This document shows, piece after piece, positions 1-10,736 of a stretch of 64,000 bases of DNA (position 1 is its first letter; the number at the start of each line of letters is the position of its first letter). The position numbers were made by a program, and so were the translations under genes. Location of the stretch: NCBI GenBank assembly GCA_964059195.1, contig CAXKWD010000010.1, positions 1,866,001-1,930,000 of the forward strand, read 5' to 3'. The DNA comes from Ectobius pallidus (taxonomy: Eukaryota; Arthropoda; Insecta; Blattodea; Ectobiidae). Below the pieces are notes generated by a model that worked only from the letters and a program-made list of their open reading frames with translations, was not told where the DNA came from and did no database searches.

Positions 1-422
1 CTTGTAGAAAACTATTCTCCCGCCCGTTGGGGAATGTAACGCTAGACAAAGCCTGTTAAACTGCACGTGGCTTTTAGGTTACGAGACAATGGAAATACTT
101 GTAATTGACACTAAAGTACAAGATTATTTCCTGAATTTCACACGTAAAGCTGCCTTCACTACAGGAGCATGAAATACGCGGAGTTACAGATGAATTTTAG
201 TAATATAGCGCGAAAACTGGCCTAAATCAGACGCAGCTGTATCGCAGGTCTATACACCATCACTTCTCGATCTGAACTAACTTGCACTGCAATAGCGTGC
301 CTAACGCTGCAAGCACGCACCTGCACAGGATATGAGTAATTCACGCGCCAATTAATGGCGGAGGCGCCAAATAACACAGAGGTTAATTTAAAACACTAAA
401 ACAATAGACCCTTGATCTAACA
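1..422 (-). repeat. 3' LTR of the BEL/Pao element (partial)
   Basis: Identical to 4601-5022 except for one G/A difference. It ends in CA at 421-422. The first 65 or so bases of the LTR lie left of the window. Confidence 0.9.
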
Positions 423-440
423 TAACTCCCGCCTAAAATC
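423..440 (-). promoter_or_regulatory. putative polypurine tract of the BEL/Pao element
   Basis: Minus-strand purine-rich stretch AGGCGGGAG directly before the 3' LTR, the expected plus-strand primer position. It is short. Confidence 0.45.
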
Positions 441-501
441 GACAGATTTTACATAACACTTTGCGGATAGATCAAGATTTACTTTACTAATAGATTTACA
501 C

Positions 502-3500
502 TTATTGAATAGGCAAGGGACACACTTTTACAATGGGTCGCTTGTATTCACCATGAGACGTACGCACTGTCACAACACGCACTAAACCGTCGTCACCAGG
601 ATGCACTGATGAGATGATTCCCAGCTTCCACTGGAGCGGTGGAGAATTATCTTCTTTCAGGAGCACAAGAGTACCAACCTGGATGTTTTCGCTGGACGCA
701 GACCACTTCTGCCTCTGCTGCAGTGAATGTAGGTAGTCAGCTGACCAACGCTGCCATATGTGATGTATGTAGGTTTGTAGCTGATGCCATTTAGCAACAT
801 GAGAAATATTCTCTGCCATAGGAGGAGAAGGTAAGGCTGTGAGTTTTTCTCCAATGAGAAAGTGTCCAGGAGATAGATAGGATGAGTCGCTAGGATCATC
901 ACTTAGGCGTAGGAGAGGTCGAGAGTTTAGACAGGCCTCAATCTGGGTGAGAACTGTAGAAAGCTGCTCATATGTAAACACTTGGCTACCCATCACTCGT
1001 CGTAAATGAAATTTCATGGATTTAACAGCAGCCTCGTGCAGTCCTCCAAAATGTGGGGAGGAAGCAGGGATAAAATGCCATGTGAATTCATTAGAGGAGG
1101 CGTAGTCTTGGAGAACTTGTTGATGGGCGCTGGACTGAAGCAAGAGACGCAGCTCGCGAAGCTTGTTGTTAGCACCAACAAAGTTCGTCCCATTATCACT
1201 AAATATTTCCTTGCAAAGTCCTCTACGAGATGTGAATCTGCGCAGGGCGGCGATGAAGGCATCAGAAGTAAGGTTGGAAACCAGCTCGATGTGAACTGCT
1301 TTCGTAGCTAAGCACACGAAAATGGCAATGTATGCTTTCACCTGAGTTTTGCTGCGGGGGGACCCGTATCTTATGAAGAATGGTCCAGCATAGTCAACCG
1401 CAGAACGTAGAAATGCTCTAGCAGGGGTCACCCTGTAGCTAGGTAGGCTGCCCATTAACTGGTGAGCACCTTTGGCTTTCAATTTGAAACAAGTTAGACA
1501 TCTATGTAGCGTAGACTTCACAACTCTACGTACACTTGGAATCCAATATCGTTCTCGCAGAGAAGATATAAGCAGTTGATGTGATGCATGAAGCAGTCGT
1601 AGATGCTCGGATTCAATAATCAATTTTGTGAGATGGTGACCTGGAGGGAGGATAAGCTGATGTCGTGCATCATGTGGTAATTCAGCTTTCTCCAGACGTC
1701 CACCCACTCGGAGCAGGCCATCCTTGTCCACAAAAGGCACCAAGGAGTGGAGCGAACTCTTGTTATTCACTTGCATCTTACTCTGAAGATCGGACAGTTC
1801 ATGTGAATAGGCTGCTTGCTGAGCTATTCTTATACAAAGTAACAAAGCTTGTTGTAACTCTTCAACTGTGAGAGGGCCGTGACGTTTAACTTGGCTTCTA
1901 CAGTTGTTTGTAAAGCGTAGCATATACGAAGTAACTCTTTGTAAACGCGCTAGCTTGGAAAAACGTAGCATAAAATCTTCTTCAGCATGTGTGACTAGGC
2001 AAACGGTGTCACGCTGCTCACTACTGTCCTGCAGCTCAAGTTGCTGAGGTTGTTTGGGCCATGATTCAATAGGCTGTTTAACTGATTGTTGTCTGGACTC
2101 ACACAATGAAGTTTTATCATGTTTCATTGGCAGACGTACTGTAGAACTACCATCGTCATTGCGAGTGGTATTCTCTGCATAATGCTGTTTGCACCGTTTC
2201 TCTTCTTCTATTAACATGTGTTGTGGAGAGTCTTCGAGGTCACAAAACCGTCGTAGCTGCTCGTCCACATTGTCCGTAGAGATGAAGAAGTTGTGCTGGG
2301 AAACAGTATCTAGATTACCTTTCACAGAGGATTTAGGAATGGTTCCCGACAATATCCAACCTAGTTCCGTGCTAATCAATGCAGGAAAACCAGGATTGGT
2401 CAGGATCTTACCATGGAAAAGCTCGAAGAATAATGCTCCTCCAATCAGCAAATCAATTTCAGAAGGAATATTAAATTTAGGATCGGCTAATGGGATTTCA
2501 GAAGGAATGTTCCATGAGGATGGATCAATTCGGACAGCGGGTAGCTTCCCTGTTATGCGAGGAAGGATTAGGCAATCTAGATTCCTTCGATAGTTGTAAA
2601 CCATAGATCTCACATTTATGTTTACACTATGACTAGCATTCGATGAAGTACCGTTTATACCCTTAACCGGCGTATCAGCTGTCCTTGTAGGAAGTTGCAG
2701 ACGCCTTGCTAGATCCGCAGACACGAAACTGGCCTGGCTAGCAGAGTCTAGAAGGGCCTTACACTGTATGTAGTTACCATGCTTGTCTTGCACTTCGACT
2801 CTTGCAGTCGCAAGTAAGACGTGAAGCACTGGCTTTATTTTCACTGAGCAATAACTTGCAGGAGCCTCAGTCCTGTTGTTATTCACTGTATTACTGTCTT
2901 CACTGGAGTGTGAAACCGTTCTCTTGTGATCACTACTGTGTAACATCTTGCTGTGCAGTTTACCACAGTTACAAAAGGAAGATGCTTTGCACTGATTTAC
3001 TCGATGAGTATTAGCAAAACAATTGAAACACAGATTTTTACTCTTCACAACTTTCCATCGCTGTTCAACACTCAGCTGACGGAATTGTTTACATTTAAAC
3101 AGGTTATGGACGCCTTGACACTGAGGGCATAACTGTTCAGTTGTCGACACATATGACTGACGACTGTTATTATGTTGATTTCTAGGCTCACGATGTTCAT
3201 TTCTAGGTTTTGATGGGCTGGCCCTGTTGCAGGAATTATTCGACAGCACCTCTAGAGAATGAGATCTCGCTTCTAGAAATAACACAAGTTCACCTAATGG
3301 AGTAAATGTTTGAGAATCGATTCTAGATTCCCATTCACGTTGCAAGCTTTCAGGAAGGTGCTCCAACAACAATTGCATTAGAATGACTTCATGAAGTGGC
3401 ACTTCTAATTCTAAAGCTTCAATAGCATGCAAGTTGTTTTGGAATTGATTCAACAAAGTTCTCAAATCTGCAACTGTCTCTTGTCGTGCTACAGGTAGAG

Positions 3501-4152
3501 ATAACAGATGCTTAATGTGGGATATGGCAATTAAACGCTTATTGTTATATCTTGCACACAATAGGTCCCAGGCCACTTGGAAGTTCTCACTCGTGACTGG
3601 CAAACTTTGCAATAATGTTTTAGCTTCGCCCCTTAGCGAACCAATGAGATAGTGGAATTTTTGAATAGGTGACAAACTGCTATTATTCACAATCAAACTC
3701 GAAAAAGTGTCAAAATAATGTTTGAATTTAGTTACATCATTTTCAAACACTGGAATTTGAATCGTAGGTAATTTTATCGCATTACTTGCCTGTGAAGCAC
3801 TAGAGTTCACTGATTGTCGCGTGCCACTGTTATTTGAATTGACACTGACTGACGTAGGCTCATGAGCATGCATCAACTCACTTAACCTAGCTTTTAAATT
3901 AATGTACACTGTTGATACCTCGTCTGCATACTGTATGTGATTATCAAGTTCTGTATCAATTTCTACTATGGATTCAATCTGCGTCTGCACTGCCTCAAAC
4001 TTTTCAATTTCATTTAACAGCTTTTCATAATGTGCTTTGATTAAAAATATGCTAGCATCTTCAGGTACGTCGTTGAGAAAGTTCTGTGTCAATGTAAACT
4101 TTCTTTTACATACACCTCGACGTCGTAATAAAGCTTTCATATCTTCTTCCAT
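502..4152 (-). CDS. BEL/Pao gag-protease-integrase polyprotein, RT/RNase H deleted in frame
   Basis: One uninterrupted frame of about 1216 codons from the ATG at 4152. The track frame begins three codons earlier at a TTG. Seen in order: a gag region of the DUF1759 type (about residues 125-290), Cys/His zinc knuckles (about 345-410), an aspartic protease with ALLDSASQASF (about 470), and the pre-RT linker typical of the family (about 640-690, ending VRLP). The protein then jumps straight to the His/Cys zinc-binding segment of integrase (about 840-890). The integrase core follows, with VDYAGPF, FSDNGTNFVGA (about 988) and HFGGLHEAAVK (about 1040), then the basic C-terminal domain. No YxDD reverse transcriptase or RNase H is present; intact relatives are usually some 500 residues longer. 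The junction (about residues 685-725) keeps the frame open. It probably still makes capsid, protease and integrase and needs RT in trans. Confidence 0.9.
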   Translation of the reverse strand: MEEDMKALLRRRGVCKRKFTLTQNFLNDVPEDASIFLIKAHYEKLLNEIEKFEAVQTQIESIVEIDTELDNHIQYADEVSTVYINLKARLSELMHAHEPTSVSVNSNNSGTRQSVNSSASQASNAIKLPTIQIPVFENDVTKFKHYFDTFSSLIVNNSSLSPIQKFHYLIGSLRGEAKTLLQSLPVTSENFQVAWDLLCARYNNKRLIAISHIKHLLSLPVARQETVADLRTLLNQFQNNLHAIEALELEVPLHEVILMQLLLEHLPESLQREWESRIDSQTFTPLGELVLFLEARSHSLEVLSNNSCNRASPSKPRNEHREPRNQHNNSRQSYVSTTEQLCPQCQGVHNLFKCKQFRQLSVEQRWKVVKSKNLCFNCFANTHRVNQCKASSFCNCGKLHSKMLHSSDHKRTVSHSSEDSNTVNNNRTEAPASYCSVKIKPVLHVLLATARVEVQDKHGNYIQCKALLDSASQASFVSADLARRLQLPTRTADTPVKGINGTSSNASHSVNINVRSMVYNYRRNLDCLILPRITGKLPAVRIDPSSWNIPSEIPLADPKFNIPSEIDLLIGGALFFELFHGKILTNPGFPALISTELGWILSGTIPKSSVKGNLDTVSQHNFFISTDNVDEQLRRFCDLEDSPQHMLIEEEKRCKQHYAENTTRNDDGSSTVRLPMKHDKTSLCESRQQSVKQPIESWPKQPQQLELQDSSEQRDTVCLVTHAEEDFMLRFSKLARLQRVTSYMLRFTNNCRSQVKRHGPLTVEELQQALLLCIRIAQQAAYSHELSDLQSKMQVNNKSSLHSLVPFVDKDGLLRVGGRLEKAELPHDARHQLILPPGHHLTKLIIESEHLRLLHASHQLLISSLRERYWIPSVRRVVKSTLHRCLTCFKLKAKGAHQLMGSLPSYRVTPARAFLRSAVDYAGPFFIRYGSPRSKTQVKAYIAIFVCLATKAVHIELVSNLTSDAFIAALRRFTSRRGLCKEIFSDNGTNFVGANNKLRELRLLLQSSAHQQVLQDYASSNEFTWHFIPASSPHFGGLHEAAVKSMKFHLRRVMGSQVFTYEQLSTVLTQIEACLNSRPLLRLSDDPSDSSYLSPGHFLIGEKLTALPSPPMAENISHVAKWHQLQTYIHHIWQRWSADYLHSLQQRQKWSASSENIQVGTLVLLKEDNSPPLQWKLGIISSVHPGDDGLVRVVTVRTSHGEYKRPIVKVCPLPIQ

Positions 4153-4517
4153 GATGAACAATTAACATAGACAGCGTAGAGGTGATTGAGCAGTCAGCTG
4201 TATTCTCTTGTTGCGGGCGGCAGTGGAGGCGGTCGGAGAGGAGGCCGTTGTCTTCTCGCGGCAGTGGTGACCATGAGCACGTGTTGCCTTGCAGCCAGCT
4301 GGTGCGCTCGAAGCGAAACAGTTCAGGAAAATCACTAGAGCCGAGCGAAGCCCGAAGCTGACACGAACTCCACACAAACGTCACCTTCGGGTGGTCGCGC
4401 GAAACTGGACCTTATTAACAACAAGCGGACTCCTTGTGATTTCGTCATACACGAAAATCAGCTACAAGTCGCACTCTTCTTCTTTAATTCAGAAATCATT
4501 GCAAATATTCAGATCGT

Positions 4518-4535
4518 GCCCGTGAGGAACCAAAA
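4518..4535 (-). promoter_or_regulatory. putative primer binding site of the BEL/Pao element
   Basis: Read on the minus strand, a TGG-starting stretch (TGGTTCCTCACGGGCACG) begins three bases after the LTR end. This is where a tRNA 3' end would pair to prime minus-strand synthesis. I could not assign the tRNA. Confidence 0.55.
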
Positions 4536-5022
4536 TGTAGGAAATGTATCCGTCACGGAGGAATACCAATAATAATACAAGGATAAATACAGTTACTGTT
4601 CTTGTAGAAAACTATTCTCCCGCCCGTTGGGGAATGTAACGCTAGACAAAGCCTGTTAAACTGCACGTGGCTTTTAGGTTACGAGACAATGGAAATACTT
4701 GTAATTGACACTAAAGTACAAGATTATTTCCTGAATTTCACACGTAAAGCTGCCTTCACTACAGGAGCATGAAATACGCGGAGTTACAGATGAATTTTAG
4801 TAATATAGCGCGAAAACTGGCCTAAATCAGACGCAGCTGTATCGCAGGTCTATACACCATCACTTCTCGATCTGAACTAACTTGCACTGCAATAGCGTGC
4901 CTAACGCTGCAAGCACACACCTGCACAGGATATGAGTAATTCACGCGCCAATTAATGGCGGAGGCGCCAAATAACACAGAGGTTAATTTAAAACACTAAA
5001 ACAATAGACCCTTGATCTAACA
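4536..5022 (-). repeat. 5' LTR of the BEL/Pao element (complete, 487 bp)
   Basis: It begins TGTAGG and ends TAACA, so it has the usual TG...CA ends. The right-hand 422 bases match the left LTR with one mismatch. For a minus-strand element this is the promoter-bearing LTR. Confidence 0.88.
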
Positions 5023-7107
5023 CAATTCATATAAACTTTTTGACTATACAATAGTGTTGAAAGGTTGCCAAGAATACGTTCCACTTCCCAAAGAAGGCCG
5101 GGACCTATATATTAATAATACATCACTGCAATACAAATGTATTAACTATTTTCTTTATTTCTTAACTCTACACTAACTGGGACACGTACATAATACTTCT
5201 ACGTTCATATGCCTAAATTCTTATTGAAGAAAATAACTGAAGTGTTTAAAGAAAGACAATGTTCTGAGAACGTCAATCTGTGAAGTTGGTTCTTAGTAGC
5301 AGAAACAGGGTCCTGCTCCTTTAGCGTTAAATCTTCTTGCTTGTTTATATTTCCTTCTCCCTTGTCTCTTTGTTCCTTTTCGTATTAACTCTATAGAATA
5401 ACTTCTTATGTCCTCCAAGCTCTTTTGTAAACGGCTACCGTCTTTGTTGATTCAGTTTCTATGTAGTCATCACAAACATCTGCCGATTTTTTTTAACTTA
5501 AGCTCTTTCCACTTCTCTTGAAAATAAATTAAGTTAGGAAGCGACCCATATGCTTATTGTTTCTTTCTAGGATGTTAGATGAGAATTATTATATATATAT
5601 ATATATTAATTAGAGAAAATCTCATGGTGATTATGACGTAAGAATATGAAGTAGAAAAAAAGATGATAGTAGACCTATAACAGGGAAGAGGTGAAGAGTT
5701 TCCAAGCAAATCAAACAAAATCTTAAAAGGTGCTCATAAAATTGGCAAAATACACGCAGGTGAAATTATATTCCTATGCTCAGTCAAGCGCTGTTCGAGT
5801 GAAGAAGAATTGAGGTAACTAGAGAGAAACCGAAAATAAAATCGCTTTTAAATCAACTAGATATCTATAAAGAGGAAAGGATTGACATTCAAAATCATAT
5901 ACAAGAAGAAAGGATGCCAAAATAGTCCTAAATTACAGACCAAGAGGAAGAAGATAGATTGGACGACCAAGAAAAATATGGATGCAATAGATGTGAGCCC
6001 GGAAGAAGCGAAAGCCTAAGTAAAAGAAGAAGAAGATATAATTAGTGATGGAACAAATGAGACGAATGTTTTTACCTTCACTGGTTATGTGAATTAAGAG
6101 ATGATTACAGTTAGAGCATACAAATGCAAAAATTACGATCTATCAATGTTCATCATTAAAGGTGTTGTGTAAAGAAATGGTTTCCGCTACTATAACTACA
6201 GTTTGCTCCTATTGATGATCCTTAAAGCCAAATGAACATGAGCATGATTCATGTATGACATATTTTCGAAATCTGACCCAGAAAGAGCACAAGGAGGCTT
6301 ATCCTTGCCAAGACTCTGGCTGACTCTGGAAAGTAGCAATTACGGATAATACCACACCATAAAATTACCCCTAGAACTGTAAAATTCACATTTATTGCAT
6401 CAAGTAATTCCAAAATATAGTTTTATGTCAACCATTTTCTTAACATTTATGTATTGACACTAAATAGATCAGTGAAAATCTGAATGAGAGTAGAGGTTGA
6501 CATAAAAAAATCCTGTCATAGAGCATCCGGTTCCTTCATATTTCCAGATTTGGTTTCGGAGCACATTTTAAAATATTCCGTGTAGAAGCGCCACTATCTT
6601 CTGGAAGCGCCGTTTACGTTTTGATGGTACTGTACTTAGAATCAAATGTTGGGTGGTGATTTCACCTGCTAATAGGGATTGTTGCTAATTTCCTCTCTTA
6701 TAATTATGTATTTGCTGCTGTAGGCATATAGCCCCATTATAGATTCTGCAGAGAACAGAGGTGGCAAAAATGCTAATAAAAATTTAAAATTGGCGTGTCT
6801 GTGCGTACCAATTGTGAAACATTCAACGTTGGCTCTTCAACAGTATACGATAAACTGAAAGTGCTAAAACCGGCACTTCTCAGGCTCGGAAGTTGCCAGA
6901 TTATTTAATGGCTTTATTTTATAGCCTATCCATAAGAAGTTAAAATCAAGTTAAACTGGAGAACAGAATTGTGTTCTGTACAAAATTGAGATTAAATGTT
7001 AGATCATGTAAGAGTGCAGCATTAAATGCATCAAGTCCTAAAGTACGAAGAATGAAATATGTGCCAAAATTAGCTTGGCTTGACTGGCAAAGCAGCGAAC
7101 TTAATAA
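5023..7107. other. AT-rich stretch with no gene
   Basis: I see only an AT dinucleotide run near 5592-5607 and a weak relic of a non-LTR retrotransposon tail at about 5870-6010 (reading like PRGRR-IGRPRK with stops). Nothing else is supportable. Confidence 0.6.
5870..6015 (+). pseudogene. weak relic of a non-LTR retrotransposon C-terminus
   Basis: The plus strand reads through stops with PRGRR and IGRPRKIWM, like the basic RGRPRKRWMD-type tail that closes many non-LTR reverse transcriptase ORFs. It is very short and degenerate. Confidence 0.3.
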
Positions 7108-7109
7108 TA

Positions 7110-8142
7110 CAGTGTGTCCCACTTAGAGGGATCGTGAAGTAAATGCTCACTATTTAAAACCAGACGAAGATTTTTTTTTTGTGATTTACATCTGACTGGA
7201 TGCAGAAACTGTCCGGGATTACGCCACAAGGGTCGTGTTCATGCACGTGGTCAACAATGGGTTACAATGTGCAATGCGAAAACAAACCCGACGCCATTCG
7301 GTAGAGCGGCAAGCACGCTATTGTAAGCATGTGGACAACCACAACAGAAGGTTCAGTGCATGCTTTGGGTAGCAGAAGAAAATCCAAATGTGGATTGTGG
7401 ATCCTCTTGGGCATAAAGCATTATTCTTTCTTGGACCGAACACTCCAAGAAACAGGAACTTTACTACTCCAGACTGGTAAACATGCAAAACAGAGTGTGA
7501 GGAGACACTCGAACGTGTGAGAACGGCCATCACTAGCAAATGCCGAGTTTCATATCCCTAGATCAACCATTCATTCATCCATATGCGTCTACATTTGTAA
7601 GCCTACGATATCCAGCTTCGCCACCAGATAAGACTCAACGACCATCAGCTTGGGGAAATTTTTGGTTCAGAAATGCTCTACGAATTGACAATGACAACTC
7701 GAACCTAGACAAAATTATTTTCTGTGATGAACCATGTTTCCATTTATGTAGAAAAATTAACAGGCACAACTGCACCATATGGGGGACGGCGTTTCTCGGA
7801 GTGCTCCATCTCAAGAGAGAGTTGCTTTCTGCCTAGATGTATCTACATTGCATACTTGAACACATGTAAAGATTCTTCTTCTGCTAGTCGTAACGCATTG
7901 GACCTTCTTTAGTGGTGTCCACCTGCTTTCTTTATGTGATTACCGTTCTACTGAATTGCGTCAGGCTTGTTTTTGCATTGCACACTGTTGGCAATTGTTG
8001 CCCATGCGCATGAACACGACCCTTCTTGTAGCGTAAACTCGGACAGTTACTGCATCCTGTCAGATGTAAATCACAGCAAAATCATCCTCTGGCTTTAAAT
8101 GGTGAGCATTTACTTCTCGATCCCTCTAAGTGGGACACACTG
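7110..8142. mobile_element. TA-flanked DNA transposon with ~270-bp terminal inverted repeats
   Basis: The ends are CAGTGTGTCCCACTTAGAGG and its reverse complement, flanked by TA (7108-7109 and 8143-8144). The inverted similarity is not limited to the tips: 7110 to about 7385 pairs with about 7871 to 8142 at roughly 80-85 percent by eye. The middle third carries transposase relic sequence. TA duplication, CAGT tips and a DE-H transposase fragment place it in the IS630/Tc1/mariner superfamily. Confidence 0.8.
7540..7836 (+). pseudogene. IS630/Tc1-like transposase fragment
   Basis: The plus frame contains LDKIIFCDEPCFHLCRKINRHN followed by CTIWG. This matches the second catalytic region of insect Tc1/IS630-type transposases, usually written like DKILFSDESHFHLDGYVNKQN-RIWG. 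The catalytic D is present (CDEPCFHL). The fragment has about 98 codons, no N-terminal DNA-binding domain in frame and no third acidic residue before the right TIR. It is non-functional. Confidence 0.65.
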
Positions 8143-8144
8143 TA

Positions 8145-9367
8145 ACATCAAATGTGCTTTGCTAAAGCAAAGAAAACAAGAAGTGTATCTTTAAATTAAC
8201 ATATTATGGGTTTTATTATACATCACTATAATCGTGGAAGAAATAATTTCAAAATCTTGCAAGCCCAAATTTATTTGAAAATGTTTTAGGAACAATAAAT
8301 ACGATTGTGAGAGTGCTATTAGTGGCCGAGCAAAGTTTTAATGAGACGAAAGTTCAAAGAATGAAACATGGCTGAGGCCATGGAATTTTCAGGTGGAGGA
8401 GATATATTGCTCAAGTACATTCCTGCAATTCTGTTTATAAAATCGGAGTTATAGTTTGTAATAGGTATAAATTTTGTTTGTTTTTATTTCTAATTGTGTA
8501 TGAGAGCCTTATAGAGCTTTCAATATTATTTTGATAAAACATCTTAAATTGAGGTAAAACTTTTACAGTTTATCAAACTTGCCTAATTCACAAGTTTTCG
8601 TTAAAACGACAATAATTTGTTATTAAGTTAATAATTTACTATTTGATAATTATTGAAACCTGGAATATAATAGACCGTATTTCTCTTTAAATTCTGCATC
8701 TACATGCATACATTGTAAATGAACGCTATTCCAGTTTTTAGACCTGACAGTTTAATTTAGTTAGGGAAGAAATTTGGAAGATTTCCGCACAATTTCATAT
8801 TTTCTGGCATTATTAAAAATCGAAAGATCTTCCCAAATTTCGGATGATCTGGCAACACTAACAACCCATCTTCGGAAGGAGCCCGGGGCAGGAAGGAACA
8901 TGTTAAGTTTTAATAAAATTAAAACATAGCCTACTATAATTGCATTGCAATACTCCACGACCCGCATTGTGCGGGAAATTAGACCTACATTGATACGATG
9001 TCAATTGACAATGCATTCTACCAATGGTTTTAAGGATGCAAGGAATTATGACAGATTTGAAACAACTTGAACTTGAATTTTAATGATAAAGAGTTCCTTC
9101 TCGAGAGGGATATTAAAACGTGCTTTTATATGGTGCGTAACATCGGAAGAAAAATTATACGAGCAATACCATACAATACAAATAGACTTGTTATCAACCA
9201 ATAAAAAGAACTATATATAAATCAAGTTTCTTTCTCTTTGTAAAGGTAGTCAAAAAATGTATATATATTTTTTTCCTGGCCTCTTAATGCTATTTTGAGG
9301 GTATAAGGCGAAAAATTTAGTTGATTAACATTCTAATTTACCTTTGTTTTTGTAAATTAACATGAAA
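8145..9367. other. AT-rich stretch, nothing recognised
   Basis: No open frame of family character, no inverted or tandem repeat of note on either strand. Confidence 0.5.
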
Positions 9368-9639
9368 AATAAAATCAGGTAAACTGATGTAAAAAAGTGC
9401 CAGTATGTTTTTTTTAATCAGTTATGACTGTAATTATGATATGCAGAATAATATGTTTTTTTAATTGATTTACAAGTTAAGCTCCAGATTTATTCATTAA
9501 GCAGGGCTTAGGGAAGAACAAAGGTCTAGTTTTCTTTTTAATCAGATTAAAATCTTCCAGTATCAGCTGAACTGTACAGATTTTTTATATCTTGACAATC
9601 GCACACTCACATAAAAATACGAAAAAGAAAGTGAAATTG

Positions 9640-9715
9640 GCTGGTTTCGGGATTTGAACCATGGAACTCCATAACGTGAGGCCAAAACGTTACCATCTCG
9701 GTCACCTGGGTCAAT
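9640..9715 (-). other. tRNA-like (pol III A/B box) block inside repeat copy A
   Basis: On the minus strand GGTGACCGAGATGGTAACG looks like an A box / D arm, and GGTTCAAATCCCG like a B box / T loop, about 40 bases apart. No complete cloverleaf is apparent, so I call it a SINE-like promoter and not a tRNA gene. Confidence 0.55.
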
Positions 9716-10472
9716 TTAACGGTCTAGTTGTAAGTTATAAGCGCATGTAAAACAATAGTGTTTTTGGTCATAGCTATCTCTATTTTAATTTCCAAAGCCG
9801 TGAAATATCACAGTAAAACAATTGACTATGTTGTCATGATAAATGATTTGCTTTTTTTTTATATAAATTCTTTCGAATACGTATATTATCATAAAATAGG
9901 CACCAAATTGAGCATTACTCCGAAACAGGTGAACCGATTTCATCCACTATCAGTAGACCTCTTCCCATGAACACTATAAATGTGTATACCAAAATCCATA
10001 AAAATCCGGTAAAGCGTATTTGAGTTACCGCGTTTTTAAAATAGACACTAAATTGGGTTTTACTCCGGTACCGGACAACCGATTTGGTCCAATATCGGTA
10101 GACGTCTTCCCATGTACATTATAAATGGGTATACAAAGTTTCAGGAAAATCCAATAAAGCATATTTGAGTTATCGCGACTTCTCATATATTAACATAAAA
10201 GGCAATAAATTGGGCATTATTCCGGTACTGGCCAACCGATTTGGTTGAACATCAACAGACGTCTTTCCATGGATAGTATAAATGCGTATACGAAGTTTCA
10301 TAAATATCCGATAAGGCGTATTTGAGCTATTGCGCCTTTAAAATATACACTAAATTGGGTTTTACTCCGGTACCGGTCAACAGATTAGGTTCAAATTTAA
10401 CAGAGTACTTTTTATGGATGTCATAAATGCGTATACCAAGTTTAATGGAAATCCGATACAGCGTATTTGAAT

Positions 10473-10507
10473 TATGGCGCCTTTCTATTAGAAAGGCGCC
10501 ATAATCT
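10473..10507. repeat. perfect 17-bp-arm palindrome in repeat copy A
   Basis: ATTATGGCGCCTTTCTA, one spacer base, then the exact reverse complement. It lies at the junction between two modules. The same palindrome recurs at about 15059-15093 (copy B) and slightly altered at about 25076-25110 (copy C). Confidence 0.8.
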
Positions 10508-10736
10508 ATTAAAATAGGCACTAAATTGGGCATTACTCCGGTACCGGTGAACCGATTTGGTTCAATATCAATAGGGTTCTTCCCATTGACATTATAAATG
10601 TGTTTTCCAAGTTTCATGAAAATCCGAAAAAGCGTATTTGAGTTAGAGCGCGTACAGACACACGGACGGACAGACAGACAGACGGACAGACATTTTTCGT
10701 CCCCCACACAATCTCATAAAGTACCATACTGGCACT

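Larger units (their letters stand above)
1..5022 (-). mobile_element. BEL/Pao LTR retrotransposon lacking reverse transcriptase (left LTR cut by window edge)
   Basis: Two direct LTR copies offset by exactly 4600 bases flank one long minus-strand frame. The 422 shared LTR bases differ at a single position (near 316 versus 4916). A primer-binding-site-like stretch and a purine-rich tract sit at the expected LTR borders. The coding order gag, aspartic protease, integrase is that of BEL/Pao, but the reverse transcriptase/RNase H block that normally lies between protease and integrase is absent. The near-identical LTRs mean a very recent insertion. The element was therefore probably copied with enzymes supplied by a relative. 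The left target duplication lies outside the window. Confidence 0.9.

Noticed and set aside
5592..5607. AT dinucleotide run as a regulatory or origin element
   Set aside because: A plain microsatellite in AT-rich DNA; nothing around it supports a function.
10327..10707. 126-codon minus frame starting MGDEKCLSV, also in copies B and C
   Set aside because: It is read from the GACA tract and modules of the foldback repeat, and it starts in simple sequence. I treat it as a property of the repeat, although the module frame is flagged as a finding.
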